From the NCBI GenBank assembly GCA_903856875.1, contig CAIODE010000348.1, positions 1 through 7,090 on the forward strand: DNA of 7,090 nt, written 5' to 3'. Each line of letters starts with the position of its first letter. Position 1 is the first letter of the stretch. The DNA comes from an uncultured Burkholderiales bacterium (lineage in GTDB: Bacteria; Pseudomonadota; Gammaproteobacteria; Burkholderiales; Burkholderiaceae_C). The translations under genes were made by a program, and so were the position numbers. Below, piece by piece: positions 1 to 6,319 of this stretch. Below the pieces are notes generated by a model. The model was given only the letters and a program-made list of their open reading frames with translations, had not been told where the DNA came from and ran no database searches.

Positions 1-1282
1 GCCATGGATACCCATGCAATTGGTCCATCAACTGCCCCCCTTGTAAGCGCGGTTGCGGAAACAAAGTTCCTGCGCCTGGACTGGGAAAAATCAAACCAGT
101 ACTGAGTGCGGGCAGAACATCTTGCCTTGGTGTATCTTTCACCACGCCACCACAATCGGCTAACAATTTGTGATCACGCGCCCTGGCTTTTTCAACATTG
201 CGTTCACACACCAAGGCACCTACACCCTTGATACGGGAGGTCAATTCACGGACATGGGCTTTGCGTTCTTCACCATAACTGTCGAGCAATGCTTCAGCCG
301 CCGCAGCTTTGACGCTGCCATTTAAAACTGAGTTTAATTTCCAGGCCAAGTTGACCACATCACGCACACCTTGGCACATGCCTTGGCCCAAAAAGGGAGG
401 CTGCATGTGAGCGGCATCACCAGCCAAAAATACTCGTCCTTCTCGCCAACGCTCAGCCACCAAGGCATGAAAGCGGTAACTGCTCTGGCGCCACAGTTCA
501 CCATCTTCTGGTGTCAGCCAACGGCTTAATAATTTCCAAGTGGCTTCTGGTGTTGCAGCCTGCGTAGGATCTTCTCCGGGCTTCAAACTGATTTCCCAGC
601 GACGGTGATTTTGAGGACCAATGACCAAAGTGCATGGCCGATCGGGCTCGCAATATTGAACGCTGGTTTTGGGCAACTTGGCCAGCCCCTTGTCGTTCAC
701 GAGCACGTCCACCACCAACCAAGGTTCGTCGAAATCTAAATCTTCAAAGCCAATGCCCAAACTTTCCCGCATGGCACTGGCGCCTCCGTCACACGCCACT
801 GCGTACCGCGCATGCACTTGGCTTGCGTCGTCGTAGTTCAATGTCACGCCATGCGTATCTTGTGAAAATTGGGTCATGGTCAAACCCAGTGACATGCTCA
901 CTTGCGACAAGCCTTCAACATGCTTGCGCAAAATTCTTTCAACGGGTGGTTGAGAGAACACCACCGAGGGTGTGTAGCTTTGTGGATACGGTGCTTGCAC
1001 CATGGTCATTCGGCGAATCAATTGCCCATCGACACCCAAAAATTCTGAGTTGGTGAAGGGCTCCGTGAAAGGCATGACTTGATCAATCACACCCATCTGC
1101 TGAAACACACGCAAAATTTCATGGTCGAGCGAAATAGCGCGAGGAATTTCATAAACGCCCGGTAGTCGATCGCAAATGTGAACTCGAATACCCGCTTGCC
1201 CAAGCAATGCAGCCAATACAACGCCAGCAGGCCCACAGCCCACAATGGCCACATCGACTTGAGTGACTGAATGAGACGCCAT
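1..1282 (-). CDS. MhpA-like FAD-dependent aromatic hydroxylase (3' end beyond window)
   Basis: Reading the minus strand from ATG at 1282 gives an open frame of 427 codons with no stop before the left edge. It is a class A flavoprotein monooxygenase, which uses NAD(P)H and O2 to hydroxylate a phenolic or aromatic acid in the cytosol. Visible motifs are the N-terminal FAD dinucleotide fold (VAIVGCGPAG, residues 11-20, acidic end at D38), the FSQPPVE segment (109-115), a DG motif (CDGGASAMR, 164-172) and the GD motif that binds the FAD ribityl chain (AGDAAHMQPPFLGQGM, 287-302). The arrangement resembles 3-(3-hydroxyphenyl)propionate hydroxylase MhpA, a family usually around 550 residues, so roughly the last fifth is missing. 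The DG motif has Gly-Ala where Ala-Arg is common. The start lies one base after the stop of the receptor gene upstream and has no strong Shine-Dalgarno, so it is probably translationally coupled. The family call is firm; the substrate is not determined. Confidence 0.92.
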   Translation of the reverse strand, partial: MASHSVTQVDVAIVGCGPAGVVLAALLGQAGIRVHICDRLPGVYEIPRAISLDHEILRVFQQMGVIDQVMPFTEPFTNSEFLGVDGQLIRRMTMVQAPYPQSYTPSVVFSQPPVERILRKHVEGLSQVSMSLGLTMTQFSQDTHGVTLNYDDASQVHARYAVACDGGASAMRESLGIGFEDLDFDEPWLVVDVLVNDKGLAKLPKTSVQYCEPDRPCTLVIGPQNHRRWEISLKPGEDPTQAATPEATWKLLSRWLTPEDGELWRQSSYRFHALVAERWREGRVFLAGDAAHMQPPFLGQGMCQGVRDVVNLAWKLNSVLNGSVKAAAAEALLDSYGEERKAHVRELTSRIKGVGALVCERNVEKARARDHKLLADCGGVVKDTPRQDVLPALSTGLIFPSPGAGTLFPQPRLQGGQLMDQLHGYPW

Positions 1283-1283
1283 G

Positions 1284-2276
1284 TTATTCGGCTTGAATGC
1301 CCGCCATGGAGATGGCCTTTTTGTTGGTGGCAATGTCGCGCTCTAAGAATCGACGAAACTCTGCGGCAGTGGAAGAAGAAGGGACCGCGCCATTGGTTTC
1401 AAAAGCTTGAATGACCTCACGCGATTGCAATGCTTTTTGAACTGTTTCGGCCAAGGCCGTCGAAATGGCGGAGGGCAAGCCCTTGGGTGCAAGCAAGCCA
1501 ATCCACCCCGCAAATTCAAAACCTGGCACCGCGGTAGCCAGTGAAGGTGCATCGCCCACGCCTGCAGCACCCACTGGCAAACTGTGCCCTAACAAACGCA
1601 GACGATCACCTGCTACCAAAGACATGGCGGCAGGCGCAGGAGTGAGCACCCAATCGGTTTCGCCGGACACCACAGAAGCTACGCCTTGACTGCCCCCTTT
1701 GTAGGGAACATGCAGTGAAGTGAAACCTGCTGCTGACTGAAATGCCAAGCCTGCCAAGTGACTGGCAGAGCCGACACCTGCAGAGGCCATGTTGCTTTTG
1801 TCACCTTTGCTTTTGGCATAAGCAATGAGGTCTTTGGTGGTTTTGACGGGAAGCGAAGGATTGCAAACCAATACGTTGGGCAACAGTGCCACCAAGCTAA
1901 TCAATTCAAAGTCGACCAAGGGGTCGTAGCGAGCGGCCTTTTGCAACAAGGGTGCTGTTGAAATAGCAGTGGTGGAACCCATCAACAAGGTATAGCCATC
2001 GGGTGAAGCCAGTCGAGTGGCTTCAGCGCCTAAAGCACCTGCTGCGCCAGCCTTGTTGTCTGCAACTGCTGCTTGCTGAAGCGACTTGGCCATTTCATTC
2101 ATGAGCAATCGGCCAATGGTGTCGACAGAACTGCCAGGCGCGTTGGGAATGATGAACTTCACCGGCCTTTGAGGCCAATTTCCTGCAGACCGAAGTGGAA
2201 AAGTAACAGCCTGTGCAGTTGCTAAATCAAACAGACTGAGGCCTGCTGCAATGAGTGTTCGTCTAGACAAATGCAT
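1284..2276 (-). CDS. Bug/TctC-family periplasmic solute-binding receptor
   Basis: This is a 330-residue extracytoplasmic receptor of the tripartite tricarboxylate receptor family. These proteins bind carboxylated ligands, including aromatic acids, in the periplasm. The N-terminus has Arg5-Arg6, a short hydrophobic stretch and a plausible signal peptidase site after A21-Q-A23. The SRRTLIA context could also suit Tat export, and Asp17 inside the hydrophobic stretch is unusual. Family hallmarks follow: WPQRPVKFIIPNAPG (34-48) with the ligand-loop Asp52, AGAAGALGAEA (77-87), SPDGYTLLMG (91-100), GSASHLAG (169-176) and HVPYKGGSQ (189-197). GGAG at 2288-2285 sits 8 bases before the ATG and supports this start. 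No TctA or TctB membrane partners are visible, so it is an orphan receptor here. That is common in Burkholderiales, where such receptors may share transporters or act in sensing. Its place between two ring-processing enzymes suggests it binds the pathway substrate (inference). Confidence 0.93.
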   Translation of the reverse strand: MHLSRRTLIAAGLSLFDLATAQAVTFPLRSAGNWPQRPVKFIIPNAPGSSVDTIGRLLMNEMAKSLQQAAVADNKAGAAGALGAEATRLASPDGYTLLMGSTTAISTAPLLQKAARYDPLVDFELISLVALLPNVLVCNPSLPVKTTKDLIAYAKSKGDKSNMASAGVGSASHLAGLAFQSAAGFTSLHVPYKGGSQGVASVVSGETDWVLTPAPAAMSLVAGDRLRLLGHSLPVGAAGVGDAPSLATAVPGFEFAGWIGLLAPKGLPSAISTALAETVQKALQSREVIQAFETNGAVPSSSTAAEFRRFLERDIATNKKAISMAGIQAE

Positions 2277-2310
2277 GTGGGTGTCTCCGTGAAATGAACT
2301 CGGCCATTGA

Positions 2311-3216
2311 TCAATCGAGGTGAGGCATGAACAGCACTCTGCGCTGTGCTTGCTTCAAATGGTCGGTGGGCATTTGGCCAATGCCCCACTGGTCAATTCG
2401 TCCTGCAGGCCAAGTCCAATCTTCTGGGCGGCCGGCTTGGTAGGTGTCGTCAATTTGTTCTATTTCTGCGGTGTATTCAATGACGATGCCAAAAGGGTCA
2501 ACGAAATAATTGAATGCATTGTCACCGGGGCCATGCCGCCCAGGGCCCCATTGTGGTGGAAGCCCAAGATCTTTTAGACGCCCGCCCCCTCGCATGACAG
2601 CGTCAATCGTTGGCATTAGAAAAGCGACATGATTGAGTGCATCGTTGTCGGTATCTCCCAAGGCAATGGTGTGGTGATCGTTGTCGCAATTCATAAAGGC
2701 CATGATGCGTGTGCGATCGGCCAATACAAAACCCAATGCCTTTTCAAAAAAGACACGTGTGGCTTCCACGGCATGGCTGTTGAGCACAGCATGCGCCAAT
2801 CGAAGGGGCTGATCTTGAGGGACGGGTGCATCGTTTGCACGCTGCGCATCGCCATGCACAATTTCAATTCGGCGTCCGTCTGGATCGCGAATGACCACCA
2901 CACTTCCGCCAGCAGGATCGGATGCGGCACCTCTGCGCTCCACCGTGCCGCCAGCAGCCACTGCGGCTAGCGCAATTTCATCCAAGGCTTTGGCGCTGCG
3001 TGCGCGCAATGTGACCAAGCGCAACTGAGGGGTGCCGGCCGCCTCATGCAATGACAGTAAGTGGTGGTCGTTGCCACTGCCCCGAAAGTAAATCGTGCCC
3101 CAACTTCTGTCGGCCACGGTCAAGCCCCAGGTTTGGGTGTAAAAAGTTTCTGCGGCTGCTAAGTCCGGCACTGTGAGTGACACACTTCTCAGTCCAGAGA
3201 TCCAAGGAGATTTCAT
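2311..3216 (-). CDS. Two-domain VOC protein, type I extradiol ring-cleavage dioxygenase-like
   Basis: This 301-residue protein is made of two vicinal-oxygen-chelate domains (about 8-121 and 138-250), the layout of type I extradiol dioxygenases such as BphC. Those enzymes use Fe(II) and O2 to open catechols next to the hydroxyls. The metal triad expected in the C-terminal domain is present: His142 (LRLAHAVLN), His196 (ALNHVAF) and Glu247 (IVIEYTAE). The acid-base and oxygen-binding residues of the family also have counterparts: His182 in NDHHTIAL, His228 in GPGRHGPG and Tyr237 in FNYFVDP. The N-terminal domain keeps a related NDHHLLSLHE segment. The residue set argues for a working dioxygenase rather than a glyoxalase or a degenerate VOC protein. 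AAAAGGA at 3229-3223, 6 bases before the ATG, supports the start. It lies 27 bases after the amidohydrolase stop and 34 before the receptor gene. The catecholic substrate is unknown. Confidence 0.88.
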   Translation of the reverse strand: MKSPWISGLRSVSLTVPDLAAAETFYTQTWGLTVADRSWGTIYFRGSGNDHHLLSLHEAAGTPQLRLVTLRARSAKALDEIALAAVAAGGTVERRGAASDPAGGSVVVIRDPDGRRIEIVHGDAQRANDAPVPQDQPLRLAHAVLNSHAVEATRVFFEKALGFVLADRTRIMAFMNCDNDHHTIALGDTDNDALNHVAFLMPTIDAVMRGGGRLKDLGLPPQWGPGRHGPGDNAFNYFVDPFGIVIEYTAEIEQIDDTYQAGRPEDWTWPAGRIDQWGIGQMPTDHLKQAQRRVLFMPHLD

Positions 3217-3243
3217 CGGTAGTCCTTTTGAATGCGGTTGATT

Positions 3244-4296
3244 TCAGGCGGCGTTGAGGCCAGCACCTTGGCCTAAAAATCGAAGCGCATTGGCAAATGC
3301 CAAGGCATCTTGTGTGGGCTGATCTAGCCCCGCTTCGCTTAATCGATCCATCGGCCTAGGCTCGTGAAAATTAAACGGATAGTCGGTGCCCAACATCAAT
3401 TGACTTACACCAAAAGTTTGAATCAAGTGACGCAATGTAGAGGCGTCATAAACCAATGCGTCAAAGTAAAGTCGCTTTGCCGTTTCGGCTGGTGATTCAG
3501 GCAATCGATCGGCAAGCGCAGGAAAAGTTTTCCAGCCTTGCGTTAAACGCGGAAGCAAAGAAGCCAGTGTGCCGCCGCCGTGGCTGAAAGCAATTCTGAG
3601 TTGAGGATGACGCTGCATCAACCCCCCTGTAATGACAGAGGCTGCAGCCAAACCCACATCGGTTGGATAACCCAAAACTTGCTCAAGCGCTGGCGGGCCA
3701 ATCAACCGCTCCATGCCTGCAGGTTTTAAGGCGTGAACAAACACGGGTACATCAAGTGCCACACACGCCTCGTAAAACGCATCGAATTTGGCATCGCCAA
3801 TGGGCGTGCCGTTGATGTTGCTGCCAAGCTCAACACCCAATAAGCCCAGCTTTTCGTTCGCATACCTCAATTCAAGAATGGCCGCATCCACATTTTGCAA
3901 TGGCACTGCAGCCAAGCCTAACAAACGGCCATCCGACTCTGCACACATGGCTGCGGTTTGTTCATTGAGATATCGAACCAAAGGCTGAGCATCTGACAAG
4001 TTCAGCCAGTAGGACAACAACTCGGGCATGGGCGAAATGACTTGGTGCGACAAGCCCATGTCTGGCAGGTCGGCAATTCTGCGTTTGGCCGACCAACATT
4101 GTTCAGAGACTGTTCTGTAGTGCTTGCCATTGAACATGACTTGACGATGGCACATGCCTTTGGCATCGGGCGCGGCTTCGGTATAGGGCCACGGAGAGGG
4201 TGCCGTGGTCCCTAAATAACGGGGGAAATTTTCAGGCACCAAGTGAGCATGAATGTCGACGCCGCAGCCGCAGCCTACTGTGTGTATGTTCTTCAT
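3244..4296 (-). CDS. ACMSD-like amidohydrolase family 2 protein (metal-dependent hydrolase or decarboxylase)
   Basis: This TIM-barrel metalloenzyme belongs to the amidohydrolase-2 group, which includes 2-amino-3-carboxymuconate semialdehyde decarboxylase, gamma-resorcylate decarboxylase and related C-C-cleaving enzymes. Numbered from the upstream TTG at 4308, the visible metal and catalytic residues are His20 and His22 (VDIHAHLVP), His192 (PVFVHALKP), His243 (IAFSHGGGTL) and Asp309 (LMLGTDYPF). The set looks complete. The C-terminal pattern (TDYPFNFHEP, then a helix ending in NALRFLG) is typical. I prefer ATG at 4296, giving 350 residues. TTG at 4308 would give 354 residues and sits one base after the preceding stop. 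Neither start has a clear Shine-Dalgarno. In this operon the likely job is decarboxylation or hydrolysis of an aromatic acid or of the ring-opened product made by the neighbouring dioxygenase; that role is inference. Family confidence is high, reaction confidence low. Confidence 0.9.
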   Translation of the reverse strand: MKNIHTVGCGCGVDIHAHLVPENFPRYLGTTAPSPWPYTEAAPDAKGMCHRQVMFNGKHYRTVSEQCWSAKRRIADLPDMGLSHQVISPMPELLSYWLNLSDAQPLVRYLNEQTAAMCAESDGRLLGLAAVPLQNVDAAILELRYANEKLGLLGVELGSNINGTPIGDAKFDAFYEACVALDVPVFVHALKPAGMERLIGPPALEQVLGYPTDVGLAAASVITGGLMQRHPQLRIAFSHGGGTLASLLPRLTQGWKTFPALADRLPESPAETAKRLYFDALVYDASTLRHLIQTFGVSQLMLGTDYPFNFHEPRPMDRLSEAGLDQPTQDALAFANALRFLGQGAGLNAA

Positions 4297-4309
4297 CCGC
4301 TGATGCAAC

Positions 4310-4735
4310 TTAGAGGTGATTCAAACCAACTGCTGCAATACCAGCGATCACAATTTCTTCATCCTCATCGCCTGTTCCGCCGGATGCACCTACCGCACCC
4401 ACGACGTCACCTTGCGCATTGGTTATGAGAACAGCGCCAGTTTGGGGAATAAAGGGATGTAGTGCATTGGTGGCAATGGTGCCAAAAAATGCCGGCATGT
4501 CTTTGGCCCTGGCTGCCAAAGCACGGCTATTGACACCCATGCCAATGGCCGCGCCTGCTTTGCCATGCGCAATGTCTAAACGCAAAGCACTGGCACCATC
4601 TTCGCGCGCAAAGGCAATGGCTTGAGCCGCAGCGTCAACCACGACCACGCCCATGGGTTTGTAGCCTTTGTGACGGGCAGCGGCAAGGGCTCCTGCAATG
4701 ACGGCCTGTGCTTGAGTCAAACTTAAAGAATTCAT
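4310..4735 (-). CDS. GlcG/HbpS-family (DUF336) small protein, first gene of the catabolic operon
   Basis: This 141-residue protein belongs to the GlcG/HbpS-like family (Pfam Haem_degrading, DUF336). Features seen are the N-terminal helix beginning LSLTQAQAVIAGALAAA (4-20), a strand region GVVVVDAAAQAIAFAREDGA (29-48), IAHGKAGAAIGMG (55-67) and the C-terminal signature GASGGTGDEDEEIVIAGIAAV (116-136). HbpS binds haem and iron in Streptomyces; many bacterial members are encoded within catabolic operons (glycolate, diols, aromatics) with no settled biochemical role. No signal peptide is visible, so it is probably cytosolic. An in-frame TTG at 4777 would add 14 residues, but ATG at 4735 is preferred because GGAG sits 8 bases upstream and homology begins just after it. 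The stop is 13 bases before the amidohydrolase ATG. A chaperone-like or cofactor-related role for the neighbouring iron dioxygenase is possible but speculative. Confidence 0.9.
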   Translation of the reverse strand: MNSLSLTQAQAVIAGALAAARHKGYKPMGVVVVDAAAQAIAFAREDGASALRLDIAHGKAGAAIGMGVNSRALAARAKDMPAFFGTIATNALHPFIPQTGAVLITNAQGDVVGAVGASGGTGDEDEEIVIAGIAAVGLNHL

Positions 4736-4743
4736 ATGCGTTA

Positions 4744-4747
4744 CTCC
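4744..4747 (-). promoter_or_regulatory. Shine-Dalgarno deciding the GlcG-family gene start
   Basis: GGAG on the minus strand lies 8 bases before ATG 4735. It is the best ribosome-binding match in the upstream region and rejects the longer TTG-initiated frame from 4777. Confidence 0.75.
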
Positions 4748-4763
4748 ATTGAAATATGGGGGA

Positions 4764-4869
4764 AAGTCTATCGGCAAAATAAGTCATTGCCCACTTTCAG
4801 ACCCTTTGGCTTTAAAAGAATTGTGAATCCAATTTGACATGGCGACATTAGCCATAACCCGATAGACTT
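4764..4869. repeat. Perfect 11-bp inverted repeat flanking the divergent promoter region
   Basis: AAGTCTATCGG at 4764-4774 and its exact reverse complement CCGATAGACTT at 4859-4869 are separated by 84 bases. Read in the direction of each gene, the same CCGATAGACTT string therefore precedes both: its end is 28 bases before the GlcG-family ATG and 8 bases before the chrA ATG. This suits paired sites for one regulator, or a shared core-promoter element. The identity is read directly; the function is inferred. Confidence 0.7.
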
Positions 4870-4877
4870 GTCCAAGC

Positions 4878-6242
4878 ATGTCATCTCCAAACCCAACCGT
4901 GACTTCAGCTCTGACTGAACAACCCGCTCCTGTGAGTTTTTGGCAAGCCTTTGTCTTTTGGCTGAAGTTGGGTTTCATCAGTTTTGGTGGCCCTGCAGGC
5001 CAAATTGCCATCATGCACGAAGAGTTGGTGGTGCGCAGGCGTTGGCTCTCTGAAAAACGCTTCCTTCATGCACTCAATTACTGCATGGTCTTGCCGGGAC
5101 CTGAAGCTCAGCAACTGGCCACCTACATTGGTTGGCTCATGCACAAAACACGGGGTGGCATTGCGGCTGGTGTATTGTTTGTGTTGCCATCGCTGTTCAT
5201 GTTGATCGGCTTGTCTTGGATTTACATGGCTTATGGCCATGTCACATGGGTGGCCGGTTTGTTCTACGGCATCAAGCCAGCCGTCACAGCCATCGTCTTG
5301 CAAGCAGCACATCGCATCGGTTCGCGCGCTTTGAAAAACAATCTGTTGCTGGCTATCGCGGCGGCAAGTTTCGTGGCCATATTCGCGTTGAACGTGCCCT
5401 TTCCGATCATCGTTTTGGCGGCAGCGATCATTGGTTTTCTAGGTGGACGCATGTGGCCTGAGTTCTTCACTACAGCTGGTGGTCATGCCGCGTCACAAAC
5501 CAACTTCGGAACTGCACTGATCAACGATGACTCACCCACACCTTCGCATGCCATGTTCTCTTTGAAACGCTTGCTACAGGTGCTGATGGCAGGCCTTATG
5601 TTATGGGTCTTGCCAATGGGCTACTTGGTGATTCAAAACGGATGGGATCACACCTTCACACAAATGAGTTGGTTCTTTACCAAAGCTGCACTTCTGACCT
5701 TTGGCGGTGCTTATGCCGTTTTGCCTTATGTGTTCCAAGGCGCAGTTGATCAGTTTGGCTGGGTCACAGCCACTCAAATGATGGATGGCTTGGCATTGGG
5801 TGAAACCACGCCCGGGCCGCTCATCATGGTGGTGGCCTTTGTGGGATTTGTGGGTGGCTATGTGAAGGCTGTTTTGGGCCCCGACAGTTTGTTTTTAGCG
5901 GGCGCCTTGGCGGCCATGCTAGTGACATGGTTCACTTTTTTACCGTCGTTTATTTTTATCTTGGCAGGTGGGCCTTTTGTGGAAAGCACACACAATAATT
6001 TGAAATTCACGGCCCCATTGACAGCCATCACGGCGGCGGTGGTTGGGGTGATTGTGAATTTGGCACTGTTCTTTGGCTATCACACGCTCTGGCCGCAGGG
6101 TTTTGGTGGATCATTGGATCTACCCTCCGCGCTCATTGCAGTGGCCGCTGCGGTTGCGCTGTTCAAATTCAAGCGCAATGTGATGCAGGTGATTGGGGTT
6201 TGTGGGCTGGTTGGCATTTGCTTGCAATATGGGCTGAAATAA
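4878..6242 (+). CDS. chrA: ChrA-type chromate transporter, long two-half form
   Basis: This 454-residue inner-membrane protein belongs to the CHR (chromate ion transporter) superfamily, whose members export chromate or transport related oxyanions. It has two homologous CHR halves. The first contains FISFGGPAGQIAIMHEELV (33-51) and LPGPEAQQLA (72-81). The second repeats the theme with LLTFGGAYAVLPYV (272-285) and LGETTPGPLIMVVAFVGF (307-324). Many hydrophobic segments run through both halves, with a polar linker around 196-228 joining them. At 454 residues it is slightly longer than typical ChrA proteins of about 400. No good Shine-Dalgarno precedes the ATG, but no better in-frame start exists and the N-terminal polar tail of about 20 residues is normal. 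It is transcribed away from the catabolic operon, sharing the control region. No chrB regulator is visible. Real substrate (chromate, sulfate or other) cannot be told from sequence. Confidence 0.93.
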   Translation: MSSPNPTVTSALTEQPAPVSFWQAFVFWLKLGFISFGGPAGQIAIMHEELVVRRRWLSEKRFLHALNYCMVLPGPEAQQLATYIGWLMHKTRGGIAAGVLFVLPSLFMLIGLSWIYMAYGHVTWVAGLFYGIKPAVTAIVLQAAHRIGSRALKNNLLLAIAAASFVAIFALNVPFPIIVLAAAIIGFLGGRMWPEFFTTAGGHAASQTNFGTALINDDSPTPSHAMFSLKRLLQVLMAGLMLWVLPMGYLVIQNGWDHTFTQMSWFFTKAALLTFGGAYAVLPYVFQGAVDQFGWVTATQMMDGLALGETTPGPLIMVVAFVGFVGGYVKAVLGPDSLFLAGALAAMLVTWFTFLPSFIFILAGGPFVESTHNNLKFTAPLTAITAAVVGVIVNLALFFGYHTLWPQGFGGSLDLPSALIAVAAAVALFKFKRNVMQVIGVCGLVGICLQYGLK

Positions 6243-6253
6243 GTCGAAGCCTA

Positions 6254-6282
6254 TTTACACATTGAACCAAATCCTGTAAATT
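6254..6282 (+). promoter_or_regulatory. Probable promoter of the toxin-antitoxin module
   Basis: TTTACA (6254-6259) and TAAATT (6277-6282) are separated by 17 bases, matching the sigma-70 consensus at 5/6 and 4/6 positions. The -10 overlaps the left arm of the palindrome, the layout expected for autorepression by the antitoxin. It lies entirely between the chrA stop and the antitoxin gene. Confidence 0.5.
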
Positions 6283-6304
6283 CTGACCAATCTAGTCAGA
6301 ATTT
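6278..6304. promoter_or_regulatory. Perfect 10-bp palindrome, likely antitoxin operator (possibly also a weak chrA terminator)
   Basis: AAATTCTGAC (6278-6287) and GTCAGAATTT (6295-6304) are exact reverse complements around a 7-base spacer. It overlaps the candidate -10 and ends 15 bases before the antitoxin ATG, as expected for the site bound by a Phd/YefM antitoxin or toxin-antitoxin complex. The T-run 6302-6306, partly inside the right arm, gives it some terminator character, but the stem has only 4 GC pairs, so operator is the better reading. Confidence 0.6.
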
Positions 6305-6319
6305 TTCTGGAGAACAAAT

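Larger units (their letters stand above)
4736..4877. promoter_or_regulatory. Divergent control region between catabolic operon and chrA
   Basis: This 142-base gap must hold the promoters of both divergent units. On the plus strand there is a perfect TTGACA at 4834-4839, but no convincing TATAAT-like hexamer 16-18 bases downstream; GATAGA at 4861-4866 is 21 bases away. A short dyad, ATGGC (4839-4843) and GCCAT (4851-4855), lies between TTGACA and chrA. No clear sigma-70 promoter could be read toward the operon. No regulator gene is present in the window. Confidence 0.6.

Noticed and set aside
634..1056. Plus-strand 140-codon open frame opposite the hydroxylase gene
   Set aside because: It lies wholly antisense to the MhpA-like frame, whose FAD motifs are clear; its translation is low-complexity and basic with no recognisable domain.
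2305..2316. Palindrome TTGATCAA between the VOC and receptor genes
   Set aside because: Only 8 bases and overlapping a stop codon; expected by chance in a window this size.
4310..4777. Longer 155-residue version of the GlcG-family gene from TTG 4777
   Set aside because: The extra 14 residues lack family similarity, span the Shine-Dalgarno of ATG 4735 and would overlap the inverted-repeat arm.
4905..5312. Minus-strand 135-codon open frame inside chrA
   Set aside because: The opposite strand encodes conserved ChrA motifs; the antisense product is Cys/His-rich without family features, so it is a shadow.
6278..6306. Rho-independent terminator of chrA
   Set aside because: The stem is AT-rich with 4 GC pairs and only a short T-run partly inside the arm; its overlap with the antitoxin promoter makes an operator more likely. 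A minor terminator role is not excluded.
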